NCBI RefSeq assembly: GCF_000255655.1
Contig: NZ_JH636434.1
Span: forward strand, 2,758,572 to 2,822,571
DNA length: 64,000 bases
Origin: Schlesneria paludicola DSM 18645
GTDB lineage: Bacteria; Planctomycetota; Planctomycetia; Planctomycetales; Planctomycetaceae
Direction: 5' to 3'
Shown piece by piece: positions 55,017 to 64,000 of this stretch (position 1 is its first letter; each line of letters begins with the position of its first letter). The notes beneath the pieces were generated by a model, which saw only the letters and a list, made by a program, of their open reading frames with translations, was not told where the DNA came from and did no database searches. The position numbers and the translations under genes were made by a program.

Positions 55017-57239
55017 TTAGTCTTTTCGTAGAACAAACCGGCGCACACCGGCGATCACCGTGACCAGAAACAAGACAGATATATTCGCGACGACGAACCA
55101 GTGCCAAGTCGTCCATCCGCGGCCACCGGCCGCCTGTGATGACTCATCACGGGTTCGCTGCGCGCGCTTGCCGTTCGTCTGTTGCTCCGTGGCACGGGCC
55201 AGATTCAGCGCCGTTTCTGCGGGGGTCTGGCCTGTTCGATAGCCGATTCCTCCGAATTGTCTGTTGTCCCCTGCTGGAAGCGTGTGATCCTCAATGTAGA
55301 TGCCCGGTTCTGTATACTTCAACACGAACTGTTCCGCAGGAAACGGCGTCGTCGTTAGCTCCGTGACCTCGACAATTTCTGTCAGGAATGAGTCGTCAAA
55401 CTGGTAGGTCCGTTTCGGTGCAAGCAAACGAGAATGGTCCCATTGATAAAAAAGCCTTGTCTGCAACTCATGAATCTCGCTCACACAACGGTGAGGAAGC
55501 CAGACGGGGTGATCGGACAGTTTTTCGAACTCACTACAATCGCAACGAATCAGCAGCGTGTGCGGGTCATACCAGTCCTCGCGCCGCCGAACCGCATAGT
55601 TGAGAGCCGGATCGAGAAAGTAAACGACCCGCTTGGTAGCCGGTAGCTTCCGTTGCCAGCGCAGGATCTCCGCCGTGCGACGTCGCTCGTCCGGAGTCGC
55701 CAGCTCTTCGGAATCGTCCCCTTCCAACTGACGCAGATCGATCCACTCCGCTTCGTCCCGAGTCTGGTTCTCGACAATCAGCTCGATCTTCACGAGAGAT
55801 CGCCCATCGAGCGAGACATTCTCCACCGACTGAACCTTCCCCTTCATTCGCAACAGACGAAGAATGTCCGATTCGGCCGTCAACTCGCTCTGCTGACCCG
55901 CCTTCCGAGAAAACGAAAGTCCAGAATATGTGGGAGTGCCCGTAAAGTACGGCCCACGTAGATGAGTCGGGATCGACAGATGAGACTTCTTCTGCCGTTC
56001 CCAGCCGTACATCCGCAGATCGCCGCCCATGCTGTCCCCGAGACGTTTGTATTTCCTTCCGCCATAGAGCACGGCTCCGTCGAAGCTCCCCTCTTCAGAA
56101 GCGACAATCAGTCGATTACTTCGCGGCGGCAACGACTCCTCGGTTCCGGATGAGTAAAATTTCTGGCCCTCGACGATCGTCCGATAGGGACGCTTGGCGA
56201 AAAGAATTGGCGACACGCGGTCCGCGGCGATCTGAAGCTTTTCCAATGTCTCGCGCTGACTCAGTCGGCTGCGGATCTCGGTCGTATAGCGAATCCCAAT
56301 CGGATTGATCGCGTTCGCATTCTGTTCAAGGGCCGCCCGAATGTTCGCGGGAATCCCATCGGCGGCCACCGCAACCACAGGAGCCTTCATCCACACGACT
56401 TTGCTAACTCCGGTTGCGGCAGCCGTAACCACAACCATGATCCCCAGAGCAACCTTGATCTTCCCCAACAACAAAGTGGTAAGCATTTGACGGGAAAGCT
56501 CCGTCGCCTTTGCCGAGATGACCCCCGTAGGCACCGCCTGTCCAGCCGATATCGCACTGGCCGCCGCGATTGTCGATGCCGCCAGCGACGAAGGAACTGC
56601 CGCCGAAGCGGACTGTTGCGACAACAGCACGGCGAGTGTCCCTGCTGGCAGCGCATAGCCTTGCCGCGTCAGCCGCTGTTCCAGCACAGCACGCGCCTTC
56701 ATCAACCGTGTCGAGACTGTGCCTTCCGCCCATCCCAGTTGCCGCGCGGCCTCTTTGCGCGTCAACCCTTCCAGGTCACACAGAATCAGGGGCGTGCGAT
56801 ACTTTTCGGCCAGGCGGCGGAGTTCCTGATCAAGAACGGGTGCCAGTTCGATCCAGGATTCGGATTCCACAGTCGCTGGTTCAGGAAGGTCCGATATTGG
56901 TTTCACCTGCACACTCCTTCGAGCAACCACGGCATGCGCCTTTGTCGAAACATGGTGAGCGACCACATACAACCAATTCGCAAGCAGGGCCGGCCGCGCA
57001 ATTGAACTGGCTTTGCGGGCGAGAACAACGAAGGTCGCCTGAAAGGCATCTTCGGCATCGTGATGATTCCGCAGGATGCGACGACACACTCCAAAGACCA
57101 TGGGACCGTGTTGTCCGACCAGATCTGCGAACGCCTGCTGATCGCGATGTTCGGCAAACCGTTTCAATAACTCCCCATCCGTCACCAAAGAGTCCTTGAT
57201 GGGAACCTCGGCAACGGCAGGCTGATCAGTGCAGTTCAT
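55017..57239 (-). CDS. ECF sigma factor fused to membrane-anchored C-terminal domain
   Basis: The 740-residue product starts with an ECF sigma factor (~1-195): region 2 (FADLVGQHGPMVFGVCRRIL, HDAEDAFQATFVVLARKA) and region 4 (YRTPLILCDLEGLTRKEAARQLGWAEGTVSTRLMKAR). A membrane helix near 268-285 (IKVALGIMVVVTAAATGV) leads to a large unknown exterior part (~290-700), and a last hydrophobic helix near 712-734 (WHWFVVANISVLFLVTVIAGV). Planctomycetes carry related giant ECF factors, where the extension may act as a built-in anti-sigma or sensor (inference). The ATG at 57239, preceded by AAAGGGA, is preferred over the long upstream frame. No separate anti-sigma gene lies beside it. Confidence 0.88.
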   Translation of the reverse strand: MNCTDQPAVAEVPIKDSLVTDGELLKRFAEHRDQQAFADLVGQHGPMVFGVCRRILRNHHDAEDAFQATFVVLARKASSIARPALLANWLYVVAHHVSTKAHAVVARRSVQVKPISDLPEPATVESESWIELAPVLDQELRRLAEKYRTPLILCDLEGLTRKEAARQLGWAEGTVSTRLMKARAVLEQRLTRQGYALPAGTLAVLLSQQSASAAVPSSLAASTIAAASAISAGQAVPTGVISAKATELSRQMLTTLLLGKIKVALGIMVVVTAAATGVSKVVWMKAPVVAVAADGIPANIRAALEQNANAINPIGIRYTTEIRSRLSQRETLEKLQIAADRVSPILFAKRPYRTIVEGQKFYSSGTEESLPPRSNRLIVASEEGSFDGAVLYGGRKYKRLGDSMGGDLRMYGWERQKKSHLSIPTHLRGPYFTGTPTYSGLSFSRKAGQQSELTAESDILRLLRMKGKVQSVENVSLDGRSLVKIELIVENQTRDEAEWIDLRQLEGDDSEELATPDERRRTAEILRWQRKLPATKRVVYFLDPALNYAVRRREDWYDPHTLLIRCDCSEFEKLSDHPVWLPHRCVSEIHELQTRLFYQWDHSRLLAPKRTYQFDDSFLTEIVEVTELTTTPFPAEQFVLKYTEPGIYIEDHTLPAGDNRQFGGIGYRTGQTPAETALNLARATEQQTNGKRAQRTRDESSQAAGGRGWTTWHWFVVANISVLFLVTVIAGVRRFVLRKD

Positions 57240-57778
57240 CAAGTTGTCCCTTTCAAAGAGGTGCCCTGAGCCGAAAATCGCGTTGGGGTCCTGGCGCCTT
57301 GAAATTCGCGTCAGTTCGGTTCGACATCGGAACCCATCAGCCATCCGCCTCGAATATCTCCTTGCTTGGAACTCGATTTTTCTCAGTTTTTCGAGAATCC
57401 CACAATTTTTCCACACTTTTGGACGGCCCTGCGATCGTGGTCGATTCATGCCGCACTCTCAATTCGGCACGAATGATGATCAAGTCACCCCGTGTCACAC
57501 TCGAATCGAGCGGTCCCTGGGTGCCGGCCCGACAGGCCCGAGAAATGATGACGAGCAACAGAAATTCATCATTGATGGCCTTAGACGAAAAAGCAGTCCT
57601 GCCCGGGACAAAGCAAAGCGCCCCGTCGCCCAAGCCCCCTCGACTCGGACATGCTCACTCTGATCGGTCTCCGCGCCCCGTGGACCAAAGTTCCAGCAAT
57701 CCCACCCGCCCCGACAAAGGAGACGGAAGAATTCCGACGGTCTCGATGACACCTTCGCTTTGTCGCAGCCAAACACTA
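57240..57778. other. Upstream region of the fused sigma gene
   Basis: About 540 bp. It contains a run of A/T tracts at 57370-57415, unusual against the surrounding GC-rich sequence, which may include the promoter or an ECF-type autoregulatory site; the motif cannot be fixed by eye. No gene is supported. Confidence 0.35.
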
Positions 57779-58156
57779 CTAGTTGTCGCTGCGAAGTACG
57801 GTCAGACGGGGCTCAATGCCGACCTGATAGGTGGCAAGCTTTTCGGCCGTGCGTCCCTGATTGTCTTTCAAGAACAGAGAGATACGCACATTCTGAAACG
57901 GAGTGATCGTCCCACTCTCGTTCTCAAAATAGTAGTCAACCAGGCTGAATCCCGCGCTGAGATCGTCGTCGACAAAGCGGATGGGTGGCGTGCGGCTCGA
58001 AAGTGCCTTGGGCGTTCCGGATTTCCACGCGTCCAATGCAGACACCAGCACATACTTCGCATGGGCAGAATAGCCAGCGTCGTTCGGTTGACTCACTCCA
58101 CAACCGACCAGGCTTAAAACACTGGCGAACAGTCCAATCCGAAAGCAGGCTTCCAT
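57779..58156 (-). CDS. Small lipoprotein of unknown function downstream of DUF1559 gene
   Basis: The 125-residue product starts MEACFRIGLFASVLSLVGCG: a signal peptide with a lipobox (LVGC) that would anchor the mature protein by a lipidated Cys. The rest (YVLVSALDAWKSGTPKALSS, FVDDDLSAGFSLVDYYFEN, VRISLFLKDNQGR) is a compact alpha/beta domain. Such small lipoproteins regularly follow DUF1559 genes in Planctomycetes, as here, 121 bp after one on the same strand. The open frame extends to 58357, but the ATG at 58156 gives the lipoprotein signal and is preferred. Confidence 0.75.
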   Translation of the reverse strand: MEACFRIGLFASVLSLVGCGVSQPNDAGYSAHAKYVLVSALDAWKSGTPKALSSRTPPIRFVDDDLSAGFSLVDYYFENESGTITPFQNVRISLFLKDNQGRTAEKLATYQVGIEPRLTVLRSDN

Positions 58157-58277
58157 TCCACCGCTCACTCCCCGCTTAACTTCGTGAAGCGTCAAACTTG
58201 AATTGAGACGTCGATGAACTCGTTCCGAGCCTGCGGGCGATGCTCGCACATCAATTGGAATGGAGTGGACGTGCCAC

Positions 58278-59333
58278 TCAGAATTCGCCAACAATTTCGC
58301 CGACGCCCACGGTTCCCAGGGCGCGCCAGGTTTGCCCATTGATCGACGACGAGACAAAGCGTACTCCGCCGTCGGCCATCAGGGAATGCACGCCACCCAC
58401 GTGGTGACTGCGGGACGTAATGGCGGCGTACGTTGGCCCGCCGATTCGTTCACGCTGGCTATTCAAATCGGCATCGGGGTACAAATTGCCCGGGCCTCCA
58501 GGAGTCTTCTTGTTCGGTGGCCACGCCGTCGTGACGCCAATGTGATGCACGGCGACCTCATTCCATTGAGTATGTGCGTTGTCAAACAGCGAACATCCCG
58601 CCCCGCTGTATTCAGGAGCAACCGTCATCGGATCGGCGTCGGGTGACGGAATATTGTTTGGCGAGTTGATCTGCGACAGCGAACCACAATCGCGGACATA
58701 CGGCTGATAGTTCTTGACCTCGGACATCAGCAACGTGTTACTCATTCCATCGGTGAAATCAGCCCATTTCCGGTTCAGATTGACACCGAAGGCCGACCGC
58801 GTGGGTGGGTCGCCTGCGGCACTTCCATTGATGCCAGACCAGACGTACCAATCGCCCATCACAAAACCATAGTTATTGCCGCCAATCCTGCCGTACTTCG
58901 CATGATCAACCGGCTGAACGCGGGGTTCTGACGGACACAAAAACATCGGAATCACACGTCCGACGGCCGCCTTATTGAATAAGGTGGGATCGTTGTAGTC
59001 CGCATTCAAGTTCATCATGTTGTACGTGTTGCCCTGCTCGAAGTACGGAAGCAGTCGAGCAAAGGGGCTTGCGTCGATTGTCCAGATCGCTCCACTTGGC
59101 AGTTTGACGATCACAGAGGCAGGGGGCAGGCATGTCATCGACGATTCATAGTTGTGAATCGCCAGGCCGAATTGCTTCAACTGATTCTTGCATTGCGTTC
59201 GACGAGCCGCTTCACGGGCCTGTTGAACCGCAGGTAATAAGAGGGCAATTAACACGGCAATGATCGCGATCACCACCAGAAGTTCGACTAACGTAAATGC
59301 CGTTCGCCGAATTCCCGCCGAGCGAGTGAACAT
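58278..59333 (-). CDS. DUF1559 prepilin-like protein
   Basis: The 351-residue protein starts with a type IV prepilin/pseudopilin leader: RRTAFTLVELLVVIAIIAVLIALLLPAVQQAREAARRTQC, with the F|TLVE processing region, the +5 Glu and a hydrophobic helix. The DUF1559 domain follows (AIHNYES, NNYGFVMGDWYVW, TDGMSNTLLMSEVKNYQ) and ends with SHHVGGVHSLMADGGVRFVSSSI, the characteristic tail. Function is unknown; the family is greatly expanded in Planctomycetes and may form pilus-like or surface fibres. The ATG at 59333 places the leader at a typical distance. It is followed by the lipoprotein gene. Confidence 0.95.
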   Translation of the reverse strand: MFTRSAGIRRTAFTLVELLVVIAIIAVLIALLLPAVQQAREAARRTQCKNQLKQFGLAIHNYESSMTCLPPASVIVKLPSGAIWTIDASPFARLLPYFEQGNTYNMMNLNADYNDPTLFNKAAVGRVIPMFLCPSEPRVQPVDHAKYGRIGGNNYGFVMGDWYVWSGINGSAAGDPPTRSAFGVNLNRKWADFTDGMSNTLLMSEVKNYQPYVRDCGSLSQINSPNNIPSPDADPMTVAPEYSGAGCSLFDNAHTQWNEVAVHHIGVTTAWPPNKKTPGGPGNLYPDADLNSQRERIGGPTYAAITSRSHHVGGVHSLMADGGVRFVSSSINGQTWRALGTVGVGEIVGEF

Positions 59334-59722
59334 ATCGCACCCCATACAACCGAGAAAACAGAGTCATTGCGTCTTAGATTGAGGGTGCGTTTATAATTGT
59401 GCGCGACAACAATCGCAAGCCACCGCAGAGCGACGGCCTGCCTTGACGCTTACGACCTTTGTGTGCCAGTGACCGCGAGCGTCGCGAACACACGATGCCC
59501 CCAGTTTTCGGGGTGCCCGTACGAGCATTGCAGACGGAAGGCGCAGCGAGTCCACCAGCCCCACCCAGAGGAGGCCGAAGGACTCCGACAGGCAAGTGCC
59601 GTATCCGCATTCGACTCAAAAAAAAATGGAAAGGCCGGCCCTTCATCGTCGTTGAATCTCTGATGGGACGGACTCACCGGTCGTCATCGAAAGACGTCTC
59701 AAGTTCGAAGAAACGAGCCACG
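59334..59722. other. Intergenic region upstream of DUF1559 gene
   Basis: About 390 bp. The stretch 59450-59640 has short reading frames on both strands, GC-rich inverted bits (for example around CCCAGTTTTCGGGGTG) and a run of nine A near 59626. It looks more like degraded or repeat-derived DNA than a gene. It should hold the promoter of the DUF1559 gene. Confidence 0.35.
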
Positions 59723-60193
59723 CTAAAAATCAAAAGCGAAAGGCGGATCATCCGTTTGAGTCAGATCAATCTCACGTGGTTCGTGATACAGCACGGCACA
59801 GATAGTTCCCGAATGGCGCTCATGACGGAACTGAAGTGCGTCGCCAAGTTTCGTCGTTTTGTACGTGACATGCGTTTGCTCGATGACGACGTATTCGGCC
59901 CCCTTCAATGGTTGAAGGTCGTCACGGGTCAGCGGCTGAATCTCGTTCATCGCTTCGACATAAAACGAACGTCGATCGGCTTTGTCGAGATCCGTGCCAG
60001 TGATCAGCCATCGCCCGCGTTGCAAGAAGGGGTTCAGCGAAATCGTCATCGATTCGATTGGCTCGTAGAGTGTATCGCGAACCGATTCGACCAGAATTCG
60101 TCGCACCTCGGTCGCGACGGGAACGTGACGATAGTTGTGGCGTGGGTAGTGAAAGCGATAGGCGCAACCGGGCTGAAAGAAGGAGTGAAACAT
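59723..60193 (-). CDS. Small conserved-looking protein, WYL-like, unknown function
   Basis: I do not assign a firm family. The 156-residue product has EVRRILVESVRDT, LNPFLQRGRWLITGTDLDKADRRSFYVEAMNEIQPL and PLKGAEYVVIEQ, a beta-rich pattern somewhat like WYL-type ligand-binding domains but without a DNA-binding partner. There is no signal peptide or membrane helix, so it is likely cytosolic. The ATG at 60193 is preferred; the frame extends a further 23 basic codons upstream. The gene stands alone. Confidence 0.6.
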   Translation of the reverse strand: MFHSFFQPGCAYRFHYPRHNYRHVPVATEVRRILVESVRDTLYEPIESMTISLNPFLQRGRWLITGTDLDKADRRSFYVEAMNEIQPLTRDDLQPLKGAEYVVIEQTHVTYKTTKLGDALQFRHERHSGTICAVLYHEPREIDLTQTDDPPFAFDF

Positions 60194-60850
60194 GGTGGAT
60201 TCTACCTCTTGAGGAATCCGACGCGATCTCGGGCATGACGACTTCTCGTCACGGCGCGTCACCCGTGAAAGAGTTCACGGTCCAATTGAAAAGCCATTGA
60301 ACCCCACCGCAGGGGCGTTGTCGAGACACAAAGTCTAGTGCTCAATTTTGACTCGAACAACTATCCGAATTGTCCGAATCAGCGTCACTTTGATTCCAGA
60401 AAATCAAGAGTGAAATCCGCGACGCCACTCATTTTTTAACCACGAGGAAACCATGCCTGGAACGAGAGAGATCGGAACACCGCGGTAAACCAGGAATTCT
60501 GGTCAATCGTCAATCGCGCTGAGTCGGCATCCTTCGTAACGGAATCTTGTAACGATCACGGCGATCACTGGAACAGCCGTTTGTCTCACAAATGTCAGCA
60601 ATTCGGGATTGATTCGATCCGCGAAGATCGTTTTTCCGGCAATTCGTGCTGGTCCTCGTACTAAGTTGGTGTGGAAATTGAGGATTCGTCCAGATTACCT
60701 CGCTTGATTCGGGTTGATGCGATTGGCACACATCACTACAACCCCCACCGCTTCTCTCCCATCAATTGACATTTCGTTAGCACGTCTCCCTCGTCCGAAG
60801 TCCGGTCGCGGTTCCTTCCGCGCCCAGCCTGCCACCGTAGAGGTGCCTCG
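60194..60850. other. Intergenic region upstream of the surface-protein gene
   Basis: About 660 bp between divergent genes. No gene, RNA or repeat is supported. It should hold the promoter of the long surface-protein gene. The long untranslated-looking leader could be regulatory. Confidence 0.4.
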
Positions 60851-63800
60851 ATGCACGTGTCGCTTTCCCGGCGTTCCCACCGATTTGGCTTGTCCTTGCA
60901 GTGTCTGCTTTGGATTTGCTTCGGCCTATTGGCCGTGGTTCCATGGCGGCACATCTGCGGCCAAGAAGAAACGGTTCCCTCTGGCGGTACGCAACATGTC
61001 ATCGATGACGATGATGATCGCCTTCAGGACGTCCAAACCTCGCCATCTCGAACGGGTCTTCCCCCGCGAACAGATCTCGCACCGAGTGCGACCATCTGGG
61101 ACACGGAGCCGGATGCACCTTCCGCATCGGAACCTCGAAATCGGAAACGAGGACTGTCGTCGATCTCGCCGTTGACCATTTCTGTGGTGCGACGGCCGTC
61201 ACAGCCGGCCCCGACGTCGCCCTCGATCTTCCGCAGCCAATCGCCATCACTCGATGCTGCAGGGCCTCAGTATCCTGCTCCCGCCTATGAAATGGGTCCC
61301 ACCGCAGGCCCCCCGACAGAAGACGACAGCACATCCATGGGGATGTTCAGTGACGACCGTCTGACGGGCCGATCGGGACAGGCCTATGGCGCTCAAGTTC
61401 GAACAAGCATCATCACGGGACCGGCCATCGGGCGTGAACATCCGATTCTTCCCATCGAATTGATGCCGTACGCATTCGCCGACAACAACCTGTTCTTCGC
61501 AGACATCCGCGGCTTTACCGACATGAGTAACGGCTGGGGCGGCAACTTCGGGGGGGGCTATCGTCGGTACCTTCCAATGTTTGATCGCATCCTAGGTGTC
61601 AACGCGTATTACGACTACGACAACACTAGCGGCGTCCTGTTCCGCGAAATCGGCTTCGGCGTTGAATCGCTGGGCGAACTCTATGACGTCCGGGCGAATG
61701 CCTATCTGCCGACCGGCATCAATTCGCAAACCCTAGGCATCAGCAACATCAACGGCACGCAGACCTTCGTGGGCCACAATCTGCAGGTTGACCAACTCAA
61801 ACAACTCGCCAACGCGCTTCAGGGGTTCGATGCCGAAATCGGATTTCCCTTGCCCGGGCGCATCGCCAAACGCCACGACGTCAGAGCTTTCGGCGGCGGT
61901 TACTGGTTCGAAGGGCCGAATGTCACCAGCTTCGGCGGCTGGAAAGCACGCATTCAAGCGAATGTGATTCCCAGCGTTGCAATCAACCTGCAAGTCTCAG
62001 ACGACGCTCAGTTTCATACCAACGTGGTGTTCGGAGCAACCTGGAGCTTTGGCGGTTACCGTCAGCCTGACGAACAACGCAAGACTCAGTTCGGCCGCAT
62101 GACGACACCGGTTCAGCGTCAGTACAACATGGTCGTAGGCTTGACCTCGACAACGCTGAAGGGTGTCACGGTCATCGACCCCTCAACCAACAATCCCTAT
62201 TACTTTGAACACGTCTCCAGCAGCGCGAGCGGCCCCGTGATCAACGGCGTCGTCGGTGACGGAACCGTCGAACACCCCTTCAAGACGTTGCTCGACGCTC
62301 AAAACGCAATGACCGCCAATGGGACGGGCGTGGTGGGCGATGACATCATCTTCGTCCATGCCAACAGCTCGTTTTCTGGTACGCAGGTCGCGCTGCAAGA
62401 GGGAGTCCGTGTACTGGGTGAGTCGTCAGGTGTTGAACATCAAGTTCAAACTTCGGGCGGACTGCTCAACTTGCCGCACCCAACACAAACCAACGGACTG
62501 CCATCAGGCGCAAAGCCCATCTTCACGAATTCGCCGGGTAATGGTGTCATTCTGGCGAACAACTCGGAATTCAGCGGGTTCCAGATTGGAACCCCCACAT
62601 CCGGACCAGCGGGCGCCGGAATCGTCGGCAATGGCATCAGCAACGCCCTGGTCCGACAAACCGACGTCTATTCGACCGGGGGTGAGGCGGTTTCTCTGAC
62701 CGGAATTACCGGGACCGTGAAGTTCCTGGGTGACACAATCAATGATCCAACTTCGAACTCAACGACCGTCCATATTTCGAATACTGCCGCCACCGGCAAC
62801 ATTATTTTCAGCTCGGATCCACTCAGTACGCTCACGAACCCCACGACGGGCGCCATTATCAACACCCCGGGTGTGATCAATAATGTCGTCGGAATCGGGG
62901 GACGTGCCCTGGTCATCGAAGGTGGCGCAGCAGGCAGTATTGTGAACTTTACAGGGTCGACCACGAACGACACGACCGGCAACGGCGTGCTCGTCACCAA
63001 CAATGCAGGCTCCGTCGGACTTGGTGATCTGAACATCAAGAATGGCTTGGGAATCGGCCTGAACATTCTGGACAACACCGGCACCATCGTCGGCAACGGC
63101 ACTTTCAACATTGATAACTCGCTGCTCGACGCCATCAACATTCAGAATACCGGCGCATCGGGCCAGGTCGTCTTCTCTGATCCTGGCACATCAGGCACGG
63201 GAACCGCCGCCGCTGGCATCAACATCACCAATCGCAACGCTCGTGGTATCTATCTGAATAACAATGCGGGGAATGTCACATTCCAGACTCCGGTCAGCAT
63301 TTCTGCTCAGTCCAGTACCCTTGGACTGGCAGCCGTCGAATATCAGGGAAGCTCTGGAAACGCGACGTTCGGATTCACTGGGACCACCGCAAGATCACTT
63401 AACATTACCGGTGGCGGGCCCGGGATCGTCATCGGCACCACGGCTCTCGACGGCGGTGGAAATGCGATCGACAACACCGGACGCTTCCTGGTTTCTGGTG
63501 ACACCTCGATCACAAACGTCAGCGGCGTCGCCATCGATATTATTGACGACAAGTCGACCGTGATATTCAACGGAGCGTCCGGCACATCAAGGACGTTGAA
63601 CATCTCACAACGCGGCGATGTCGGTATTCGCGTCCGTCAGAACAGCGGTCCCGTCACCTTCAATGGGACGACAACCATCAGTAACGAGAATGCGATCGCC
63701 GTCCCCGCAGTGGACATTCGCGGCAACCAAAACTTGACGGCGGGCGTGACGTTTAACCAGTTGACCGTCGCCAATCCGAATGGCACAGGCGTCAACCTTG

Positions 63801-64000
63801 GTGGGATAGGCGCAGATGCGAACCCTCAAAACATCACCATCAACTCGTTGCAAATTACGAACGCGACCAACAGCACCAATAGTGCCTTCGACGCGCTGCG
63901 AGTCAACAACGTCGGTCAGGCGACAGCCGTCGACGCCTCTGGAAATGCCTTGATCACCGGCCTTAGAATCCTCGCCGCGACCGCGGTCAACGACCCGAAC
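60851..64000 (+). CDS. Inverse-autotransporter-like surface protein with beta-helical passenger (5' part)
   Basis: The reading frame is open from 60851 to the window end (1050 codons) with no stop. Residues ~14-38 are a signal segment (LSLQCLLWICFGLLAVVP). A Pro/Ser-rich linker follows to ~200. Residues ~200-405 resemble the inverse autotransporter barrel of intimin/invasin (FFADIRGFTDMSNGWGGNFG, ILGVNAYYDYDNTSG, GVESLGELYDVRANAYLP, QGFDAEIGFPLPGR, ending TWSFGGYR). From ~430 the passenger is a Gly/Thr/Asn-rich right-handed beta-helix-type array (GVVGDGTVEHPFKTLLDAQNAM, repeated NNAGNVTF/NTG-type turns). It would display the passenger on the outer surface. AGAGG precedes the ATG at 60851. Confidence 0.82.
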   Translation, partial: MHVSLSRRSHRFGLSLQCLLWICFGLLAVVPWRHICGQEETVPSGGTQHVIDDDDDRLQDVQTSPSRTGLPPRTDLAPSATIWDTEPDAPSASEPRNRKRGLSSISPLTISVVRRPSQPAPTSPSIFRSQSPSLDAAGPQYPAPAYEMGPTAGPPTEDDSTSMGMFSDDRLTGRSGQAYGAQVRTSIITGPAIGREHPILPIELMPYAFADNNLFFADIRGFTDMSNGWGGNFGGGYRRYLPMFDRILGVNAYYDYDNTSGVLFREIGFGVESLGELYDVRANAYLPTGINSQTLGISNINGTQTFVGHNLQVDQLKQLANALQGFDAEIGFPLPGRIAKRHDVRAFGGGYWFEGPNVTSFGGWKARIQANVIPSVAINLQVSDDAQFHTNVVFGATWSFGGYRQPDEQRKTQFGRMTTPVQRQYNMVVGLTSTTLKGVTVIDPSTNNPYYFEHVSSSASGPVINGVVGDGTVEHPFKTLLDAQNAMTANGTGVVGDDIIFVHANSSFSGTQVALQEGVRVLGESSGVEHQVQTSGGLLNLPHPTQTNGLPSGAKPIFTNSPGNGVILANNSEFSGFQIGTPTSGPAGAGIVGNGISNALVRQTDVYSTGGEAVSLTGITGTVKFLGDTINDPTSNSTTVHISNTAATGNIIFSSDPLSTLTNPTTGAIINTPGVINNVVGIGGRALVIEGGAAGSIVNFTGSTTNDTTGNGVLVTNNAGSVGLGDLNIKNGLGIGLNILDNTGTIVGNGTFNIDNSLLDAINIQNTGASGQVVFSDPGTSGTGTAAAGINITNRNARGIYLNNNAGNVTFQTPVSISAQSSTLGLAAVEYQGSSGNATFGFTGTTARSLNITGGGPGIVIGTTALDGGGNAIDNTGRFLVSGDTSITNVSGVAIDIIDDKSTVIFNGASGTSRTLNISQRGDVGIRVRQNSGPVTFNGTTTISNENAIAVPAVDIRGNQNLTAGVTFNQLTVANPNGTGVNLGGIGADANPQNITINSLQITNATNSTNSAFDALRVNNVGQATAVDASGNALITGLRILAATAVNDPN

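Overview
The window looks like chromosomal DNA from a member of the Planctomycetota, probably order Planctomycetales (inference). The evidence is the set of family hallmarks: a DUF1501 Tat-exported protein beside a PSCyt1/DUF1549/DUF1553 cytochrome-like protein, a DUF1559 prepilin-like protein followed by a small lipoprotein, ECF sigma factors with giant membrane-anchored extensions, a membrane Ser/Thr kinase, and a 16S rRNA gene that ends in its own terminator with no 23S or 5S gene after it. No tRNA, CRISPR array, prophage or recognisable transposase gene was seen.

Layout. 1-449: 3' end of 16S rRNA and a terminator. 662-2700: a small membrane protein and a ceramidase-like exported protein. 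2796-11443 (minus): a six-gene chemosensory operon in the order Hpt-STAS, CheA-REC, CheW, MCP, CheB, CheR. It is divergent from a receiver-PP2C (SpoIIE/RsbU-like) phosphatase at 11927. The STAS domain and the phosphatase suggest that a chemosensory array feeds a partner-switching output. 13349-20889: glycogen debranching enzyme, a secreted protein ending in a MIP18/DUF59-like domain, a PQQ-type beta-propeller protein and a Ser/Thr kinase. 21423-23208 (minus): earP and efp, an EF-P arginine-rhamnosylation pair of the type known from Pseudomonas and Neisseria. 23401-26099: a BlaI-type repressor and BlaR1-type M56 metalloprotease.

26183-31616: NHL-repeat, DUF1501 and DUF1549/1553 proteins. 31953-37266: ObgE, a phytanoyl-CoA-dioxygenase-like protein, an exported Gly/Tyr-rich protein, a BshC-like protein and a LuxR-type regulator with a stump of a receiver domain. 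37531-48703 (minus): a nine-gene fatty-acid beta-oxidation operon holding FadB/J-type multifunctional enzyme, thiolase, acyl-CoA ligase, thioesterase, EtfB, EtfA, an EtfD-like membrane quinone reductase split into two genes, and acyl-CoA dehydrogenase. It can carry a fatty acid from activation to electron delivery into the quinone pool and closes with a good terminator.

49184-54896: an exported protein, an ECF sigma/anti-sigma pair, a CopZ N-terminal-like Fe-S protein and a DUF421 membrane protein. 55017-57239: an ECF sigma factor fused to a membrane-spanning extracytoplasmic part. 57779-60193: lipoprotein, DUF1559 protein and a small unknown. 60851-64000: the 5' part of a very long surface protein with an intimin/invasin-like inverse-autotransporter barrel and a beta-helical passenger, which runs off the window.

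Four intergenic stem-loop elements with arms of about 27-30 bp (at 11741, 15577, 27256 and 28880) look like dispersed non-autonomous repeats. Two of them belong to one family.
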